Shown: positions 1-11,707 of the stretch, in pieces | How positions within the stretch are numbered: the first letter of the stretch is position 1 | Layout of the letters: every line of letters starts with the position of its first letter | NCBI GenBank assembly: GCA_946699065.1 | Contig: CAMPDV010000122.1 | Coordinates: 442,001 to 506,000 of the forward strand | Direction of reading: 5' to 3' | DNA: 64,000 bases | DNA from: Loxodes magnus | Lineage: Eukaryota > Ciliophora > Karyorelictea > Loxodida > Loxodidae | Notes under the pieces: generated by a model | Seen by the model: the letters and a program-made list of their open reading frames with translations, nothing else | Database searches by the model: none | Told to the model about the DNA's origin: nothing | Translations under genes and position numbers: made by a program

Positions 1-2
1 CT

Positions 3-1148
3 GTAGAGTAGCTTTAAAAAGCTTAGGACATTTTATCCTTAGATCTAGAATAATACTTCGAAATATTGAAAGAAATGAAGAAAATTAGTATTTAATGTGA
101 TGATGCTAGGAAATTAAAATTCGTGGAAAATAACATTTTAAGATTGCTATCTATTTCACTTCCTAAAACTTAAGGATTCGATCTAAAAATCGAGAAGAAT
201 CCGTTTACTCCTAATTTGGTTTCTATTCTACCAACATATATTCAAAGCCTCTAAGAAGATATTCACTTAGTAAAAGATTAATAACTAACTTTGGATACTA
301 TTAAAGGAAATTTTGAAGTTCCTATTCATAAAATCCTAATCTATGTTTGCTAAAATAGCATAGCTTATTTTGATACTTAGAATGAAAAATGAACTTTCAC
401 AAAGCAACAGAATCACAATTAACTATTTTAAAACCCTAGTATAGTCCCACTTCCAAATGGCAAATTTTTTGTCTGTGGTGGACGGTTAGAATCATAATAA
501 GGATAAAATAATGTTTATATAATAGAACCTTTAATAAACTAAGAGCCAAAACCACTTAAGTTTATGATTAAGCCCAGACATCTCCATTGTGCTAATTTGA
601 TCAATACTCTGGCAAACAAAAACTGCTTTGAGATTTTTGTTTCTGGAGGAATAAATGATAAAATTTAAAAAATTGCTGATTGCGAAATCTATAATTCAGA
701 AAATGATATCTGACGAAAAGCTACTCCAATGTTAGAGCCAAGATATGAGCATGCAAGTATAAAAAAAGGAAATTGCATAATTTCTTTTGGAGGAAGGGAT
801 GAATAATCCTCTCTTGTAAACTTCATTGACTTGTATGAAATTAAAAATGACAGATGAATTCGTCTTCTTGATGTACTTCCTATTGATGCTACTTTTATGG
901 GTACATGCGCAATAAGCGCCAATTAAATGATATTATATGGTTATTATTTAGAAGCGACATATCAATGGGAACATGGTAAAAAATTGGAATCTATTGCAAG
1001 CAGTGTTAGTGAAGGTAGTTCATTCAATATTTATCCTTCTATACTCCGTAATAATGCAATTTATAATGTCTCATATACAGGGAATGTTTTTTGCTATAAA
1101 TTAGACGAGCAATAGTGGTTAGAGTTTAAAAGACCGGGAGGTCAATGA
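3..1148 (+). CDS. Kelch-repeat protein, 5' end outside the window
   Basis: The reading frame is already open at the left edge, so the N-terminus is missing; about 381 residues are present. The first 110 residues are polar and helix-like with no identified domain. The rest shows kelch blades with the double-glycine signature (VCGGRL, VSGGIN, SFGGRD), each followed by a Tyr and a Trp at the expected spacing. Two of these blade Trp residues (ENDIWRK, NDRWIRL) are encoded by TGA, and many Gln by TAA/TAG. Kelch propellers are usually protein-binding platforms, so a substrate-adaptor or scaffold role is inferred, not shown. The terminator is uncertain: I take the TGA at 1146-1148 after RPGGQ. If that codon is Trp, the next in-frame TGA is 1269-1271. 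Confidence 0.75.
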
Positions 1149-1878
1149 CATACATTATGGTCATATAAATAAATTTATTATCTTTAAATTTTTATATCCT
1201 TACATTTCTTCTCTTTATCTATGCTTTATTATTATCAAAGCATACATTATATAATTAGGGCTCATTTCTGATCTCATAAATTTTTTTCATTGATTTAGGT
1301 AATTTAAGCCCTAAATCAAATTCTATCTTTACTTTTTCTATGAACCTACAGGCAAACTATTTTTCTTATAATCTTTCATTTTATAAAGCCTTTATCTCCT
1401 AGAATGAAAGAAAATAAACATAAGCAATAGCTTAATATTATAGAAAGTATTATATATAATTCACTAACTTAGCAAATAAAAGAAAGAGATTATTTACTTT
1501 AGGCTTATTTTGATAGTCCATTATATTTTAATTACCTTTATGCATTAAAAATTCTAAAAGTCAAATTTGTGTGTTCTTTTCTATTTATAATTTGCTATAT
1601 AAAACGTATCTAGCCTTATATTTAGTTTAAAGTATGTAATTTATGAAGATTAAAGAAAGGTTTACTTTTATAATTTCTATATATACATGAAATAATCCTT
1701 CTAATTATGATCTAGCTTCTAACTGACAGAAAAGGATAATTTTAATAAAAGGAAATTTATAGCATCTAAGTATTAACTATAAAGCACTTTGAGTAAAAGA
1801 GCTAGGACTGAAAATATAAGCACTGATTTAAAGTAATATAAGATACAAAAGATATAATTTATATAAACTCAAGTCCAT
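1149..1878. other. Intergenic, AT-rich
   Basis: About 730 bp between the kelch gene and a convergent minus-strand gene. I see no gene, tRNA or repeat family here. Confidence 0.6.
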
Positions 1879-2745
1879 TCATAATAAATCTCTCAAACAT
1901 AGGTTTTTCTTTATTTCATTTTGACCTGCTTGGCTCTAATTTTTATAGGATGATTGTCACCATGTTTTCCGCTATTAGAGATGATGGCCATTTTTAATTA
2001 AATTATTGAAAATGCTGACTGGAGGTAAATTATCATTTGGATTGAACTGCTTATTACGTTTTGTGTTTAAGGTTTTGATATATATTCTCGTCGCAAAGGT
2101 TAAAGGATTTGATTTTTACTTATCATTTTTTAAGATTTCAGAAGATTTGCTTTTGTCATAGTCATTAAAGAGCTAATATCTTGTTTCTATAAAATTTCGA
2201 CTATAAGGTATATACTTTTAAGTTCCTTTATTACTTGACTAATCAATCTCTTCTTCTTAAGTATTTTGCGTATTTGAAACCTAAAATTTAAGTGAATTAT
2301 TGTTATCACTTTCTTAAGTAAAAAAATTTTATCTCTTTATACCTAAAATTACTGATTGCTTAATTGCCTATCTTTTCTTACTTCTTTCATCTGCCTAAGT
2401 TCAAGTATAAATTTTCTAGCCATAACTATCTCTTGGAGTCCATAATCTTTCACTGTTAACTGTTCTCAAATCACTCCTTAATGCATATGGGTTTTGCAAA
2501 GTAATTCTCTCTTAAGTTTTCTATCTACTTTTTTCTTATTTAGGTCTGCTAGTAAGTGCTTTAATCTCTAAATCCGAAATATTAAAGAAGTAATTATTAT
2601 AATTTTCATTATCATTGCTAGTTTCTATCTGCTTTACATTGTTTCTTTGCTACTTTTAAGCAGATTTTAGGTTATATGTAGAAAAAGCTTATCTACTTTT
2701 AATAACTCTTATTTTTTTTTTAGTCTTAGAAGTACATTCTGCCAT
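1879..2745 (-). CDS. Hypothetical basic protein, 288 aa
   Basis: A single frame runs from ATG (2743-2745) to TGA (1879-1881). The start is the first ATG of the frame, giving MAECTSKTKKK. The protein is rich in Asn, Gln, Ser and Lys, basic at both ends, with no membrane segment. I recognise no family. A better conserved-looking block lies near the C-terminus (NPLTFATRIYIKTL and NLPPVSIFNNLIKNGHH). Two internal TGA codons read as Trp (YTWTQ, TWWQSS); the last is about 25 codons before the stop. It is convergent with the kelch gene. Coding status rests on composition and on ATG-to-TGA consistency rather than on homology. Confidence 0.6.
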
Positions 2746-3854
2746 TACTTTAATATTAAACCTAATGAAGAGAATGGAAATTATTATTATAAGTAGCTAA
2801 ATATTTCCTTCTTTCTAAATCATTTCTATCTTAATTATTATTCTCCCTTCTGCTACCTTATTAAGGAGAGTATTAGTTCTTATTCTACTTAACTCATTTG
2901 AATACTTTAGCTTTAAATAAGAAGTGCTTACTATATAGCTTTAATTTAAGTGCTATGGAATTTATTCCTTTTACTTTGTTTATTACTTCTAAGAAAGTAG
3001 AAAAGTGAAATAGAGTCTTTACAATGCATACTATTTAGCTCCTTTCTACATTATCTAATATAGTTTGATATATCCGTTAAAGTTAAGGAACCATTTGGCC
3101 AAAAAGCATCTTTTTTTGAAATAGGTATAAACATGTAAGCAGTTATTTTAAGTTTAAATATAAATAAACACTCCTATATACAAATAAGCAGTTCTATAAG
3201 CAAAGGTATTTGGAATTAATAAGTACTTAAGTTAATATCAATAATACTGCTAATATCTTTATCTAAATTACAATGATATTCAGCTAGCCCTATCCATAAT
3301 TTTAGATATTATAATAAATAAAGTAGCTTTTAGTTTATTTGCTTAAGCATCTACTTATTGTGCTTTTATCTTTATATGATAAATCTGTTATCCTATATGA
3401 AATTTAGTCAGAGTTAATAGTTGTAGTCAGATTCTGTGCAAAACTGATATTGATAGCATTTAATACTAATAATGAATTAAAGCATTTATTATTTAATTTT
3501 AAATAATTCCATGTGACGTAAGTTAGATTTGCTAAGAGATAAGCATTTAGATGATAAATAAAAACCTATATTAGCTTAACTTTCTATATAGTTAAACTAT
3601 TTAAAGTACATAATCTAATTTATTTAGTTCTATGCTTTAAATTAATAGTCATCTTGTATATTTTCAATTGGATAATACTTTACTATTATTCAATCAATAT
3701 AAATATTTTAGGCTAAGATAAAAGGAATGTTAAGACTGCTTCTAGTCTATACAGCTTAAGATATAAGATGGCTAAGAGTTAGTAAGTATTAAAAAAGGTA
3801 AGGAGAAATAGGATTAGTTAAATAAATAAAAGTCTATTCAACATACTCTATTAT
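2746..3854. other. Intergenic, AT-rich
   Basis: About 1.1 kb rich in AGCT, TAG and CTA words typical of the spacers in this window; no feature recognised. Confidence 0.6.
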
Positions 3855-5420
3855 TCAGTTAAAGGTATTAGCTTTATCTCTTTTTTCATTCTTTTCTTTT
3901 ATTTATTAAATCAATTATGCCATTGAAGTCTCCAAAAATCTATTTAAGCTTGAAACTGTTTTATCTAAGTTTGATATTTTATGATTCATTATACTCAATT
4001 CAGTTTTAGTTCAGTTTCTTAGATCTCATATTTCTTCTTTTAGCTATTGGATTTCATTTATCTGAAACGTGGAAATATTTAAGGGCTAAAAAGGTGAGTA
4101 CTACTAGAAGTATTGTGGTTGTGAGTAATTTAAATAATTCGAACTTTAGAGTTGTGATTACCAAATTCTTTGAGATTATTCGCGATTAGAATATCCCTTA
4201 AATTGCAAATTTTAGTCTTCTTTTCTAAAATTATCTTCTGTTTAGCTTCTAAATGAATCTATTATTTCATCCTTTACTTCCTATGAAATCTGAGGCTTTT
4301 ATGGCAAACTTATACGTTTTTTTTCTTATATAATCTGTTTTTCTGGGTTATTTTTTGGAGTTAGTTATTTCTACTATTATAGCTTGCTAGGAACTTTTGG
4401 CTCCTTATACAAGACTTAAATTTTCTCAGGATTGCTTTCCTAAGCGAAGTATCCTGGATTTATAGGTCCTTTTAGCATATTCTTTCTACTAAACTTTTCT
4501 TGCTCAGATCCTTAGTTTGAACGTTGAGTATTCATTAAAGAATCTTCACCTTGAATCTATTTAATAGCATTAATAGCTTCCAGTACATTTTCTCTTACAG
4601 GTTTGACTTTATCAGTTCGAAACTAATTTAAGAGTGAAAGAAGCTAACTTTTAAAAGGAGTAAGTGCTTTAGGCAAAACTTAGCCTAGTTTGTGAAGGGT
4701 ATCTACACAAGATTTCCTTGTAAGTCAATCATCACTGTTAATCATCTTACTTATAACATCTAAAGTAGTTTAGATATATGGAATAAAATCTTATTCTACA
4801 GAAACTATCAAGCTTAGCAAGCAATCTATAGACTAGCTTGAGCATTTGCAAGTTGGAATCTAAAGTTAATGAAGGAGGTGTTCACATATATGTTGTAAAT
4901 TGAATTTAAGACATTCAACAGGTGAATGCTGTATTATTTTGTTGATGCATAAAGCTGATCCTCTTTAAATTAATTTACTACTAGCCTGCAAATTGGAGAA
5001 AAGAGGCTTTAGCATAGCAGAGAGCTATTTGCATTAAGCTTCGGTTGTGTCTATTTTATATAATAAATTAAGCGCTAACTGACCAAAAGCAGTAGAAATA
5101 GCCTCTTACATATTTTCATCTGAATCTTTTAACTTTTTTGTTAAGACAGCAATAGCTCGAGGTAAATGAGGTAAAAATAGTTCACCTAAATTTTCAGATA
5201 AAAGACCGAAAAGCTTAATAATTTAGCATTTATGACCTAACGGAAGATTATCATTATTTTCATTAATCAGTAAAAACATAACAGAGATATACTCATCTTT
5301 AACAGCTGCTATTAGTTCTTTTAATTCTTACTCACCAGTCTTAATAGTTTCATTCTTTCCTAGTTTTCCAATAGCATTTTAAGCAATAGCTCGAAATTAT
5401 CCTTATGTTAATTTTTACAT
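3855..5420 (-). CDS. HEAT-repeat microtubule-associated protein, TORTIFOLIA1/TOG-like
   Basis: A 521-residue protein beginning MQKLTQGQF. Residues 1-260 form HEAT/TOG-type helical repeats: CQIIKLFGLLSENLG, LFLPHLPRAIAVLTKKLKD, and SDDWLTRKSCVDTLHKLG, which matches the conserved DW-x-TRK-A repeat of TORTIFOLIA1/SPIRAL2 proteins; its Trp is a TGA codon. A Gln/Pro/Ser-rich linker follows, then a C-terminal coiled coil (about 440-521) ending KANTFN before TGA 3855-3857. Plant relatives bind microtubules, so a cytoskeletal or axonemal role is inferred. An in-frame ATG at 5511-5513 would add 31 residues, but that stretch looks like spacer DNA, and the chosen start places the first HEAT helix at the N-terminus as in the family. 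No intron needed. Confidence 0.68.
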
Positions 5421-6209
5421 ATTTAAATATTAGTAGGCTAATTAAGCTAATCTTAAGATTATTAAATCAATAGCCTTAGCTATTTAAATTTAGTCTTTTG
5501 TATTAATATTCATTTATACCTCATTTTTTAGTTTAACAGTTCGTTTCCATGCTAATTCAGTATGAGAAGCTTAGTTAAAGGCAGGTTAATCCTATTATAT
5601 TTCTTATAACTTTGAACTTTCAATACTAATAGAAAAATTTTTACTTTAAAGTCTTTTAATCAGTTAGACAATATTTAGATATTCTCTTATAAAGGAAATG
5701 CTACTAAGTAATTTTTAAGTTTCATATAAAGCTTATGGATTAAATTTCAATAGTCATTTATTATATCTAAACACTATAACTTATTTATTTCTTCAAATCC
5801 ATTTAAATAAACTTAAAGGAATGATAATCTAGCATTAGCTAGGAGTTTAGCAATTTTACTTAGAAAGCAAATATAAATATTAGATTTGCTATAAAAAAGA
5901 AAAAAAGGACTTAATTGTATATTGATTAAGCCATTAGTTTTAGTAACTACCTATTTTATCTCTAATTACCTTATGCTTATCCTTTTTCTTTATTTCTTAT
6001 ACTTGCTATAAAGGTAATTTTATTAAATTGAATACATCTATTTTATATATAAATAGGAATATATTAAGTTTGCATATTTATTAATAATCAATAGGATTAT
6101 TAATTTCACTCTACGAAAGGATATATAAGATTAATTATGGCTAGCTAAATAAGTTACTATTTGAACTATTATGTTTTAAATAAATTTAACAAATTAAATA
6201 AAAAGTTAA
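5421..6209. other. Intergenic, AT-rich
   Basis: About 0.8 kb between two minus-strand genes. The frame of the HEAT gene stays open to about 5,850, but without a further ATG and with spacer-like composition; no other feature seen. Confidence 0.5.
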
Positions 6210-7025
6210 TCAAAACATACAGCTTTCGTAGGTTGGTACCATGTACTTTATGTTTATATAGGCATCTTCTCCTCCGTTTTTTTCTAAGATTTCTAGGGTT
6301 TCTTAGACTAAATCTTCAACGTTTTCGTTTTTGTATTGTCCATACTCAAACTTATCAAATGTGCTAAGTCTTTTACTCTTAAACAAATTAAGAACTGGCA
6401 ATAATTGTCTGAAGTATGGCACTAAAGCTTCAGCAACTAAAGGACCAACAAGAGCAAGTTTTTGTAGTTTCTTAATAGCTCTGATCACTACATCTATCCT
6501 CTTGGTAGATAAAGCTGCCTTTAGAGGGAGAATTAATTAAGGTAAAACTGGTAATACTTTATGTTGACCTTGTGAAAGCATTTCTTCACATCCTTAATCT
6601 GCTATAAAAACAAAAGGCTCTTGAACTTCTCTAAGGCCATCAAAAAATATAGGCAAATAATGAGAAAAGTCTAATAAATCTGGAGAGACTCTTCACGTTA
6701 GCTTTCTTTTAGCTCCTTGGAAGTTAACAATTATAGGTAAATCTCCTCTCAAATAATACTTTCTAAATAGAGTTGCTACAATATGTTCTTAAGCTCTGAA
6801 AGCTCTTGTTTTAGGAGGAGGAGGTAACTTCTTTGATTTCTGCCTCGCTAAAGAAGAGGTAACTCCACCCTATCCTACCACCATCTATCTTGACGAAGTT
6901 AATCCCATCGCAGATTTAGGTCTATTGCTTGCTCCAAAACCACTACGTTAGGAGCTTGAGAATGGTCTATAATCCATATTTAATAATCAATTAAAATAAA
7001 TATCAGATGAAGTAAAATTAGTAAC
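6190..7025. repeat. Segmental duplicate carrying PACRG, copy 1
   Basis: 836 bp found again in the same orientation at 30199-31034, an offset of exactly 24,009 bp. The copies differ at two positions (6786 T versus 30795 C; 6951 G versus 30960 T), with no indel. The shared block ends 20 bp beyond the PACRG stop and 48 bp before its start, and the flanks are unrelated. AACAA occurs at both edges of this copy but not of the other, which may be chance. Confidence 0.95.
6210..6977 (-). CDS. PACRG: PACRG (Parkin co-regulated gene protein), copy 1
   Basis: 255 residues. After a disordered 70-residue leader (MDYRPFSSS) comes the conserved PACRG core: [64 protein letters not shown] and the C-terminus [21 protein letters not shown] binds the A/B-tubule inner junction of axonemal doublets and is universal in ciliated cells. 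Trp95 in LTWRVSP, at the family's conserved Trp, is encoded by TGA (6693-6695), and the gene ends on TGA (6210-6212), so the same codon has both meanings in one gene. The C-terminal QETLEIL is read through TAA/TAG. No intron. It lies downstream of the HEAT gene on the same strand; a near-identical second copy is at 30219-30986. Confidence 0.97.
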
Positions 7026-7290
7026 AAGAGAAGCTTCTATTTTAGTTATATTAATATTTAAAAATAATAAGCAAATATTACAATTCTAAAGACTATAAAA
7101 TTAGTCTAAGTTTTAGTAAGATATTTTATACCAAAAGGAATAATTTAAATAGAACTATTGGATAGAAGAATATCTAAAAAGTATAAAGGGATATAGAAGA
7201 GGAATAAAGCTAAGCTTTATATTGAGATATTGGTGGTAATGACCTAATAGATTATTTAAATGAATTTAGTTATTTATTTCTATCTAAATA
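6978..7290. other. Intergenic, AT-rich
   Basis: Short spacer upstream of PACRG copy 1; the first 48 bp belong to the duplicated block. No other signal recognised. Confidence 0.6.
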
Positions 7291-8331
7291 TCACTATTGC
7301 AAGTAATCATAAAATTGATTTGCTCTTATTACTGTTTTTTGCTTTTGCTGGACAATTCTTTCATTCGAATTAAGTTCCCCAAAAGCTTTCTCTCTTTCTT
7401 CTTTTGTTATTTCGTAGTTTTGAGTCATTTTTCCATCGAGCATTTTAATTACTCTCGTAGCTAAATATTAGAGTCAATTTTCATGAGTTACCATTACTAA
7501 AGTTAGGTTAGTATTTTGATGCAGGTCAATTAAAATTTTCATGACTAATTTAGTGTTTGTAGTATCTAAATCACCAGTAGGTTCATCTAAAAGAAGAATG
7601 TCTGGACTATTAGATAATGCTCTTGCTATTGCTACTCTTTATTATTATCCTCCTGATAACTAGTTTGGATAATGATTTAATCTATCTTGTAACTCCATTG
7701 AATTTAGCAGATCGATACCTCTTTATTTCATTTCTTTTTCTTTTTTTTAACCTAATAATTTCATTGGAAGCATTACATTTTCCAAAGCAGTTAGTCCTCC
7801 TAGCAAATTGAAACTCTAGAAAACAAATCCTATTCTTGTCATTCTTATATTAGCTAACTCTGAGTCTTTTGTACTAGACTTAACTCTTATTCCACATATT
7901 CCAACATCTCCTCTTGTAGGTTTATCAATACCACCTAGAATATTAAGTAGTGTGGTTTTACCTCCTCCAGAATTGCCAAGAATACACATAAATTCTCTTT
8001 TTTTAACTTGTAGATTAATTCCTCTTAAAGCTGGAACTCCCTCAACTCCCAACAAATAAGTTTTATGGACATTATTAAGTTCTAGTACAATTTCATTCAA
8101 AGAAGAAAAAGGCTGAAGTATTTAATCTCCTTTGTTAAATTCATAAATTTATACTCTTTAATTTCCACTTAATTTGTCCTATTTATCTTTAATAGATCCA
8201 TTCTCTGTTGATTTAAGCTCTTCAAATTGAGTTTGCTAAAGATGAACAATTTCCACTTTGACACATTACTATTATTTCTTCAAGTTTTCTTCAAATATCT
8301 ATTCTAGGCTCTAAACTTCGTTCTTTTCCAT
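7291..8331 (-). CDS. ABC-type ATPase, LolD/MacB-like
   Basis: 346 residues. An acidic 77-residue leader (MEKNEVQSLEQ) precedes one nucleotide-binding domain: Walker [10 protein letters not shown] (119-127), Q-loop region VFQSFNLLGG (about 170-179), signature LSGGQQQR (225-232), Walker [13 protein letters not shown] (245-256) and H-loop VTHEN (281-285). The spacing and sequence resemble the LolD/MacB/FtsE branch of ABC ATPases. No membrane domain is fused, so it presumably pairs with a separate permease or acts as a soluble ABC protein. The three Gln of the signature are consecutive TAA codons, and Trp286 is TGA. The start is the first ATG of the frame; a TTG at 8100 begins the conserved part but would lose the leader. 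Ends DYLQQ then TGA 7291-7293. Confidence 0.93.
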
Positions 8332-10385
8332 TAATAAATTAACAAATTAATAGTAAATATATCAAAACTCTTCCCTAAATAAAGCAGATAATATATCAAT
8401 CTAAGCTTTTATTCCCTTACTATAAATCTAGATATTCTCACTTACACTAATTTTTCAACTTTAGGAAGTAAAATGCTTAACTTAAGAAATATTTTATTGA
8501 TAGAGTCTTAAGAGACTATTATAAAGTATGCAATAATTAGATTTAAGCTCTAATATTTTAGAATCTCTGTACTTATACAGTATGAACTATAGAGCACTAA
8601 TTATAAATTCTCTCTATTCCTTATAATTACTTTCCTTAAATATTATGATTAGCCATTACTTTTTAAGCATCTATACATCTAAATAACTTTAATTATAGAG
8701 CATTTGCATTTAAAGCTATTTATTTGTGAATCATCTTAATGTAAATTTGCTTCTTATCCTGTAGTTTAAATTTTAAATAGAATAATCTTATAAGAGTATA
8801 ATACTAAATACTTCAAATAAAATTAAAAGCATCAGCTGTAAATTATAGACACTAAAGCACTAATGAATATAAAAGTACTAGATTAGCTAAAATAGTAATA
8901 AAAGTAAAGTTAAAATGAAGAATATAATTATTAGAGTGAATTAATATAAATACTTTTATAAAACAATTGTCTAAATAAAGAAAAGTACTAGTATTTAAAT
9001 TTAAATAAACCATAATATCTCAAGAATATCATATTATTAGACCATTAATTATATATCTTTTATTATTATATTAAACTAAATATATCTATATACATTTTTC
9101 AATAAACAACAAATAAAATATATATAAAGGAGAATGGAAGATTCTTTACTATTTGTGATGAGGTATTAATATTTTTCAATAAACATTTGACTTTTTAAAC
9201 TAGTTAAAATCATTATTTATAATATGTTAATAACTATCAACAAAATTTAAATAAAGAATATTAAAGCAAAGCTTTTTAATGAGATTGAGTAGATCATAAA
9301 AAAATTTATTTAAGCTTAAATAAATAAAGAAATTGTTTATGCTGAAATATATAGCTTTATTAAAGATATGTACATGATATCCTAAAAAAATAACAAGAAA
9401 TCATAAAAGCAAATATAGAAAATTGTCGGAAGGAAATAGAATTAGAAATAAAATGAAGATATTGTTCAATAATAATGGAGATATAACATAGAAAAAAGAA
9501 TAGGAATAGGAATAAAAAAAAGATTATTATTGCTCAAGAGAAAATCTCCATAGGTTTTGGAGAGTCTATTTTTCTCCACATTTTTTTTAATATTAATTGC
9601 AAAAAGATATTTCAAAAATGAAAGCAGCACATTCTAATTAAAATTTTCCATAATTTTTTTAAGCGTAGAAAAACTAAAAACTGATATAAAATTTAGCAAT
9701 AAAAATTTTAAAAGGTTCATATTATTATATAATAATTAACATTTACTTAATTTTATATGTATGACTCTTGGATTAAAACTTCTAAATTAATTTTTTAATT
9801 GATTAAAAGAGTAATAAAACAGCAAAAAGTTTTAAACTATTTTCTATTTATATATAGATTAATGAAAGAATATAACTAATTTTTAAATTTTAAAACATTG
9901 ATTTAGGAAAAACAAACGATTATGCATATAAAAATTAATTTTGATTTAAGAGATAGTTTTAAAATTTCATGAGTAAAAGCTTTAATCATCCAAATAAATT
10001 AGAAATAAAAAAAATGAATATAAAAGATTAATATAAATAGGATTATCTATAGTTATTTATATTTAACGATAGTATTTTCTTCCTTTTTAGCCAATTTATA
10101 AACTTATTTCTACTTAGTATAAATGATATTATTATTCTATAGAATATTTTTAAAAGAAAGTCTAACTTTGTTGCAGATAAATATGATTTATTTTCTTATA
10201 ATATACCGAAAGAATTGAATATTTAGATTACTAAATTTATTATCTGCTTTTATAATTATCATAATAATTAGAAGCTAGCTTTATTAAATAAATTTGCTTA
10301 TATCAGATAGAACTCATTAATTTTTCTAGTTTACTTGTGAAGAATTTTCCAAATATTTAAATATTAAGATAGTTTTAAATAAATA
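8332..10385. other. Long AT-rich intergenic region
   Basis: About 2 kb, with one weak ORF candidate listed separately. At about 9552-9575 a short hairpin (TCTCC with GGAGA) is followed by runs of T; it could be an RNA 3' end but nothing identifies it. Confidence 0.45.
9224..9802 (+). CDS. Weak ORF candidate, 192 aa
   Basis: An ATG-to-TGA frame without internal TGA, encoding a Lys/Ile/Asn-rich sequence with a coiled-coil-like start (LFNEIEQIIKKF) and a hydrophobic stretch after SPQVLESLFF. An earlier in-frame ATG lies at 9158, with one TGA between. No family is recognised. Under this code an open frame of that length can occur by chance in AT-rich DNA, so it may be noise or a decayed gene. 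Confidence 0.2.
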
Positions 10386-10952
10386 ATGATTAAAAAAAAT
10401 GGAACAGACTATTCGCCTTTCCAAAAACTTAACTAGAACGCAAAAAGGAAAGCGGCTAAACAATTACCTAAATAACAAAAACTAGAAGAGAAATCGAGCT
10501 CCTCATCAGAAGGTAAAATTATGATAGGAACAGCTCAGAATAATCCAGGTAAGATTGGAGAGAATTCAGAAGTTTTTTTATAGCTCGATTAAATGAAAAA
10601 TAAAATTTTTGAGTATCAAGAAATAATTTACAACCAAGGAGAAAAAATCAGAGAATTAATGAACTTCATAGATGATCAAAATAATTAATTGTTAATAATT
10701 AGACGTCAGTTAATCCAGAATAATTTAGTAACGGAGCAATAATTATACTAATAGTCTCAAACGAACCTTAAACAAGATCAAGACATGATCATTGAAAAGG
10801 AATTAATTTAAAAAGATGTTGCAGAAAAATAGAAAAATGAAAATATTGAATAAGATTTAATAATAATAATAATATACTTAAAGTTAGTAGAGTTTTGCAT
10901 TCTCTGGAATTGCAACCAGTTCCTGCGGACAGTTTTTTTAATGTGGGTGTGA
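10386..10952 (+). CDS. Paralogue of the adjacent minus-strand gene, probably truncated
   Basis: Begins MIKKNGTDYSPF. It shares with the gene on the opposite strand the block KRKAAK, then a Ser run with SSSEGK, and the segment NQGEKIRELMN followed by RRQLIQ. Similarity lasts about 150 residues and fades near 10,857, at a short run of ATA/AAT repeats. Beyond that the frame enters sequence better explained as the 3' part of the minus-strand gene, so the C-terminus to TGA 10950-10952 is doubtful and the gene may be truncated. The conserved part is a charged, coiled-coil-like protein of unknown function. Confidence 0.5.
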
Positions 10953-11707
10953 TCCACGACCTTTTTATTAAGTGGAAGGTTACCACTGTAACCGTTCAAG
11001 TGGTCTTGCAAAAAGCTTTTATTTGTAGATCCTGTTGGAGTTATTCATAGTTTATTGAGTTGTCTCCATGTTCTTTTCTGCTCTTATTCGTTTATTTTCT
11101 TTCATTATCAATAGTTTTTTAAAATATGTTGATTTGATTTGCAACATCAACAAAGTTTGTATTATTGTCTTTATTTCGTTCTTTTTTATGATAATTTATT
11201 TTCTATATTTTCTAATCTTTTAATGAAACTTGTAGCAATCATTTCTTTTTCTGGATTCAATTCTGTTTTTAATTCTATTGGTATTTTTTCTATTTCCATT
11301 TTCGTGTCATATTTAAAGTTTTATTGTGACTAAGTTCAGAGTTGTTCTTCCGTTATCAAATTGCTTTGAATGAGCTGTCTTCTGAGTATTAATAATTCGT
11401 TGTTTTAATCCTCTATGCTATTCATTAATTCCCTTATTTTTTCTCCTTAGTTATAAGCTATTTCTTCATACTTTGAAATTAATTTTTACATTTGATCTAG
11501 TTAAATTTAAAGTTTTTGATCAGATTCGTTCTTAGGTTATCTTATCTCTATAGATCCTACCATCACTTTACCTTCTGATGACGAACTTGACTCCTCTCGT
11601 TGCTATTGTTTTTTCTAAATTTCTTTTGCCGCCTTTCTCTTTAGGTTTTTAAGTTAATTCTTTGAGAGTCGAAGAGATTAATCCATTTTTTTTAGTACTC
11701 CTTCCAT
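10778..11707 (-). CDS. Hypothetical coiled-coil protein, paralogue of 10386-10952
   Basis: Starts MEGVLKKMDQSLRL; up to 309 residues if every internal TGA is Trp. Residues 20-150 match the convergent plus-strand gene at roughly 60 percent (KRKAAKE, Ser run, SSSEGKVMVG, NQGEKIRELMNSIEDQNNELL, RRQLIQSNLITEEQL). The following part (KLCWCCKSNQ, then RTWRQLNKLWITPTG and KKVVDHTHIKKTVRRNW) has no counterpart in the paralogue and contains several TGA codons close together, so the protein could instead end at an earlier TGA, for example after KLC. I chose the last in-frame TGA but the 3' end is uncertain. No family recognised. Confidence 0.45.
10890..11020. other. GC-richer island with several hairpins
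   Basis: About 130 bp clearly richer in G+C than its surroundings. On the minus strand it contains GGTTACAGTGGTAACC (6-bp stem), GTGG...CCAC, CTGTCCGCAG (UNCG-type loop) and CTGG...CCAG within a short distance. It overlaps the doubtful 3' coding part of the minus-strand gene, so it is either conserved coding sequence or an unidentified structured RNA. Confidence 0.35.

Noticed and set aside
5421-5850. Possible N-terminal extension of the HEAT gene (an in-frame stretch with ELAWKRTVKL)
   Set aside because: No further ATG in frame, composition like the spacers, and the first HEAT helix is already complete from the ATG at 5420.
7816-8100. A 94-residue standard-code ABC fragment
   Set aside because: It is only the part of the ABC gene between a TTG and the first TAG. 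The conserved domain continues through TAG/TAA on both sides, so it was merged into 7291-8331.
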